Shown piece after piece: positions 62,154 to 64,000 of a stretch of 64,000 bases of DNA. Every line of letters starts with the position of its first letter. Position 1 is the first letter of the stretch. The stretch lies in contig JAXMBC010000001.1 in NCBI GenBank assembly GCA_046350055.1, positions 2,976,001-3,040,000 on the forward strand. The letters are read 5' to 3'. The notes beneath the pieces are model-generated. The model did not search any database, had not been told where the DNA came from, and worked only from the letters and a program-made list of their open reading frames with translations. This stretch comes from JAEUIE01 sp046350055 (GTDB lineage: Bacteria; Planctomycetota; Planctomycetia; Gemmatales; HRBIN36). The translations under genes and the position numbers were made by a program.

Positions 62154-63254
62154 CTAGCCCGGACGACCAATCCGTACGGCGTCGCACTTTTCGCCCGTTC
62201 TCAATCCGGCTGTCATATTTACGATTTCGCCGTTGCGTTGCTTCCCATTAGGCCCATGAAAGACTGCAGGGGCTGTGTGGGCCTCAATAAGCTGCTTCAG
62301 GGAACCATAGTGACCAAAACAAGGATCAAACTCGGCTGACTTTACCGCTTCTTCAACCCATGATTCCGGCAATGGTGAATAAACATCCTTATAGCACCAT
62401 TTGACAATATGGCGATTCAAGGTTCGCGTTTCAGAGAATCCGAGATTACGTCGTTCTAGCCTAATGCTTCCTAGGGGATTCTTTTTTCTATGGCTCCAGA
62501 GCAGCCCTCGGTTATGAGAAATAGGAAACCAAACTCGAGTATCCGGGAGTTCCAAACCTGGGTTGTTTGGCTGTGCCGAGGAAAGGAACAAGACTGGATT
62601 GTCGCTTGTTAGGAAAAAACTATTCCGGTGAGAATGACATAATGCAAATTCCATGCGAGCAAGCTGTTCACCCACTATTGCCATATCGCTGGGTGAGGAG
62701 AAGCCGAGCTGACGCCAGTTTTCCTCACCAACATCTACAAATAGTTCGCCATTCAAGACTGCTTCTCGATCAGCCTTCAATTGGGCCGTGGCTTGGTCAC
62801 CATATTGCTCCTGGTAGTATGCTTTCGCCTTTTCAGTGTTCATCCGGTTGAACAAATCTGCCTGGTAGCTCAGAAGAGTAATCATCGCAGAGTTTTGGAT
62901 TTGGACTGGGGAACTCCACCAAAGAAATGCTGCTGCAAGTATGAGCTCACCTATTTCCTGAGTATTTGGCAGGTAGGAATCATCGAAGATGCACTTGGCG
63001 AGTGGCCCGGCTGTTGCCTTACCACTGGCGAACACTTGAGATTCAATTGTCTTTCTTGCTTCATCAACCTTGTTATTCACTTCGCTTCCATCTTTCTGGA
63101 GAAAGAACGAATCAGCACAGCCAAGACGCTTAGTGCCTTTGGCCTTACGGATTCCCTGCGCACGAGAATATGGGTAGAGGACTCTTTGCCCAGAAGTGGA
63201 ATGAACGAACCGATCTAAATACGCTTTAGTGATGTAATGCTGATTGTCACTCAT
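62154..63254 (-). CDS. DUF4238 protein
   Basis: The 366-residue protein opens MSDNQHYITKAYLDRFVHST, the start characteristic of DUF4238 (HYIxxxYLxxF), and has FLTSDNPVLFL and WFPISHNRGLL in the second half. The family is frequent in defence islands but uncharacterised. GGAGGC lies before the ATG. It is convergent with the toxin-antitoxin-like pair. Confidence 0.78.
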   Translation of the reverse strand: MSDNQHYITKAYLDRFVHSTSGQRVLYPYSRAQGIRKAKGTKRLGCADSFFLQKDGSEVNNKVDEARKTIESQVFASGKATAGPLAKCIFDDSYLPNTQEIGELILAAAFLWWSSPVQIQNSAMITLLSYQADLFNRMNTEKAKAYYQEQYGDQATAQLKADREAVLNGELFVDVGEENWRQLGFSSPSDMAIVGEQLARMEFALCHSHRNSFFLTSDNPVLFLSSAQPNNPGLELPDTRVWFPISHNRGLLWSHRKKNPLGSIRLERRNLGFSETRTLNRHIVKWCYKDVYSPLPESWVEEAVKSAEFDPCFGHYGSLKQLIEAHTAPAVFHGPNGKQRNGEIVNMTAGLRTGEKCDAVRIGRPG

Positions 63255-63608
63255 GGGGCCTCCGAGCCGTGCGTTTCAACTTGTGCCTATGTAAGAGATA
63301 GAAACCCTGATTGAGGTTCGTTGTCAAGTTGTAAGGTTAATGCCAGAATTCCATTCTTGCCGAGCGTAATCGACTCGTTTTAGAGCTAACAACTATTCGC
63401 TATTCCGCACTCCCATAAAGGACATTATGGGATACTCAAAAGCCTATGATCATTTCGATTGCCAAATGCTGTTGTTTCTAAGATCAATGTGTTTGCGATA
63501 CGCAGTGGGTGTTATTCATCAGCAGATATCATCATGCCACACTCCCCTCTCTCGTCAACTAGACATCAAATGGCCCCTTGTTTGTGCACAAGGGGTGTCT
63601 TCCGTGAC
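63255..63608. other. Gene-free 354-bp interval
   Basis: I see no convincing gene, RNA or repeat here. A short hairpin with a GGGGTG/CCCC-type stem near 63572-63596 may end the minus-strand gene that follows. Confidence 0.4.
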
Positions 63609-63947
63609 TCATTCTGGTGGATGTTCCAGCAACTCGGGATCGAAGCTATCGTCCTCGAGTTCTTGACCAGGTAGAGGAGTGGAGTGGATGAAATCATGTG
63701 CTGCTTGGAGTGCCAGCATCAACGACGGGATGTCCGTTGAACGCAACGAAGTTGAGTCTTTCCACTCCTGCGTCTTCGGATCACGATACCGCCGTGGGGC
63801 GATAGTGATGGAACGGAAGTACCGGGTTCCTTCGGGTAAGTCCGCTTGGTTCAACCACACGGCCACTCCGAGTCCTCCGGGAAATGGGCCCCATTTTCGT
63901 TCGGGCTGGCGAGGGGCAGTCGCCTTCTTCGTACTACTGGCTGCCAT
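63609..63947 (-). CDS. Hypothetical protein of planctomycete mobile elements (112 aa)
   Basis: The 112-residue protein has a Lys-rich start and the pattern RKWGPFPGGLGVAVWLN, RYFRSITIAPRRYRDPKTQE, WKDSTSLRSTDIPSLMLALQ, followed by an acidic tail. It looks like a small single-stranded nucleic-acid-binding fold with a disordered end; that is inference. GGAGA precedes the ATG. Confidence 0.6.
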   Translation of the reverse strand: MAASSTKKATAPRQPERKWGPFPGGLGVAVWLNQADLPEGTRYFRSITIAPRRYRDPKTQEWKDSTSLRSTDIPSLMLALQAAHDFIHSTPLPGQELEDDSFDPELLEHPPE

Positions 63948-64000
63948 GGCAGCGTCTCCTACTTGTGAATGAGCCGGTCGAAGACCGTCCTGCCTCGATA

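Noticed and set aside
63427..63674. Plus-strand frames in the 63.3-63.6 kb gap
   Set aside because: They lack ribosome-binding sites and plausible composition, and one runs antisense into the minus-strand gene.
1..64000. CRISPR array
   Set aside because: No regularly spaced short repeats were seen; the repeats found are island ends, tandem duplications and hairpins.

Overview
The window reads as a planctomycete chromosome, probably of the Gemmatales type. The support is the tandem Lpg1974/BBP7-like beta-barrel proteins at the left edge, an ECF sigma factor directly followed by a Ser/Thr kinase with WD40 repeats, the STGPRT/HGL-type protein at 7.1 kb, and very dense mobile-element content. 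This is inference from gene families; no rRNA or other marker gene is present.

Left flank (1-2510): two outer-membrane proteins and a terminator. Next is a CAU-anticodon tRNA (2560-2631) that served as an integration site. Its last 46 nt (2586-2631) recur perfectly at 50908-50953. A decayed third copy lies at about 39911-39961, and a 20-nt subterminal repeat occurs next to all three. I read 2.6-50.95 kb as two integrative elements stacked in tandem on one tRNA.

Island I (2.6-39.96 kb) carries a tyrosine integrase read through the tRNA, an excisionase-like protein, and a group II-like reverse transcriptase with a long structured leader. It then carries a helicase-methylase-ATPase (Hma-type) defence operon with an inserted AAA ATPase and PD-(D/E)xK-like nuclease (10.4-21.9 kb) and a sigma-kinase pair. 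These are followed by a eukaryote-like ubiquitin-conjugation operon: Ubl, terminator, E2-like protein fused to a RING-like cysteine-rich tail, JAB protease, E1 (25.6-28.3 kb). Further right are a nuclease-TPR giant, a DoxX gene with an internal inversion, and a complete three-component ABC (ABC-3C) operon.

Island II (40-50.95 kb) is metabolic. It holds a molybdopterin oxidoreductase with Fe-S, Rieske and membrane subunits, a SLAC1/TehA-type transporter, and a nitric-oxide set (Rrf2 regulator, flavohaemoglobin, hemerythrin, cupin) with a 16-bp palindrome in the Rrf2/hmp promoter region.

Right of 50.95 kb is a further mobile element: integrase, excisionase, small proteins, a second and unrelated E1-JAB-E2-like module, a Replic_Relax protein and a TraG/VirD4-like ATPase broken by one in-frame TGA. 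The last part has a DsbB-like protein, a zinc-hook AAA_13 ATPase, a third tyrosine recombinase, a nucleotidyltransferase with an overlapping 52-residue partner, and a DUF4238 protein.

The most novel points are the two independent ubiquitin-like modules within 30 kb, the E2-RING fusion with a terminator separating the Ubl from its enzymes, the Hma operon with an embedded ATPase-nuclease pair, and the structured-leader reverse transcriptase.
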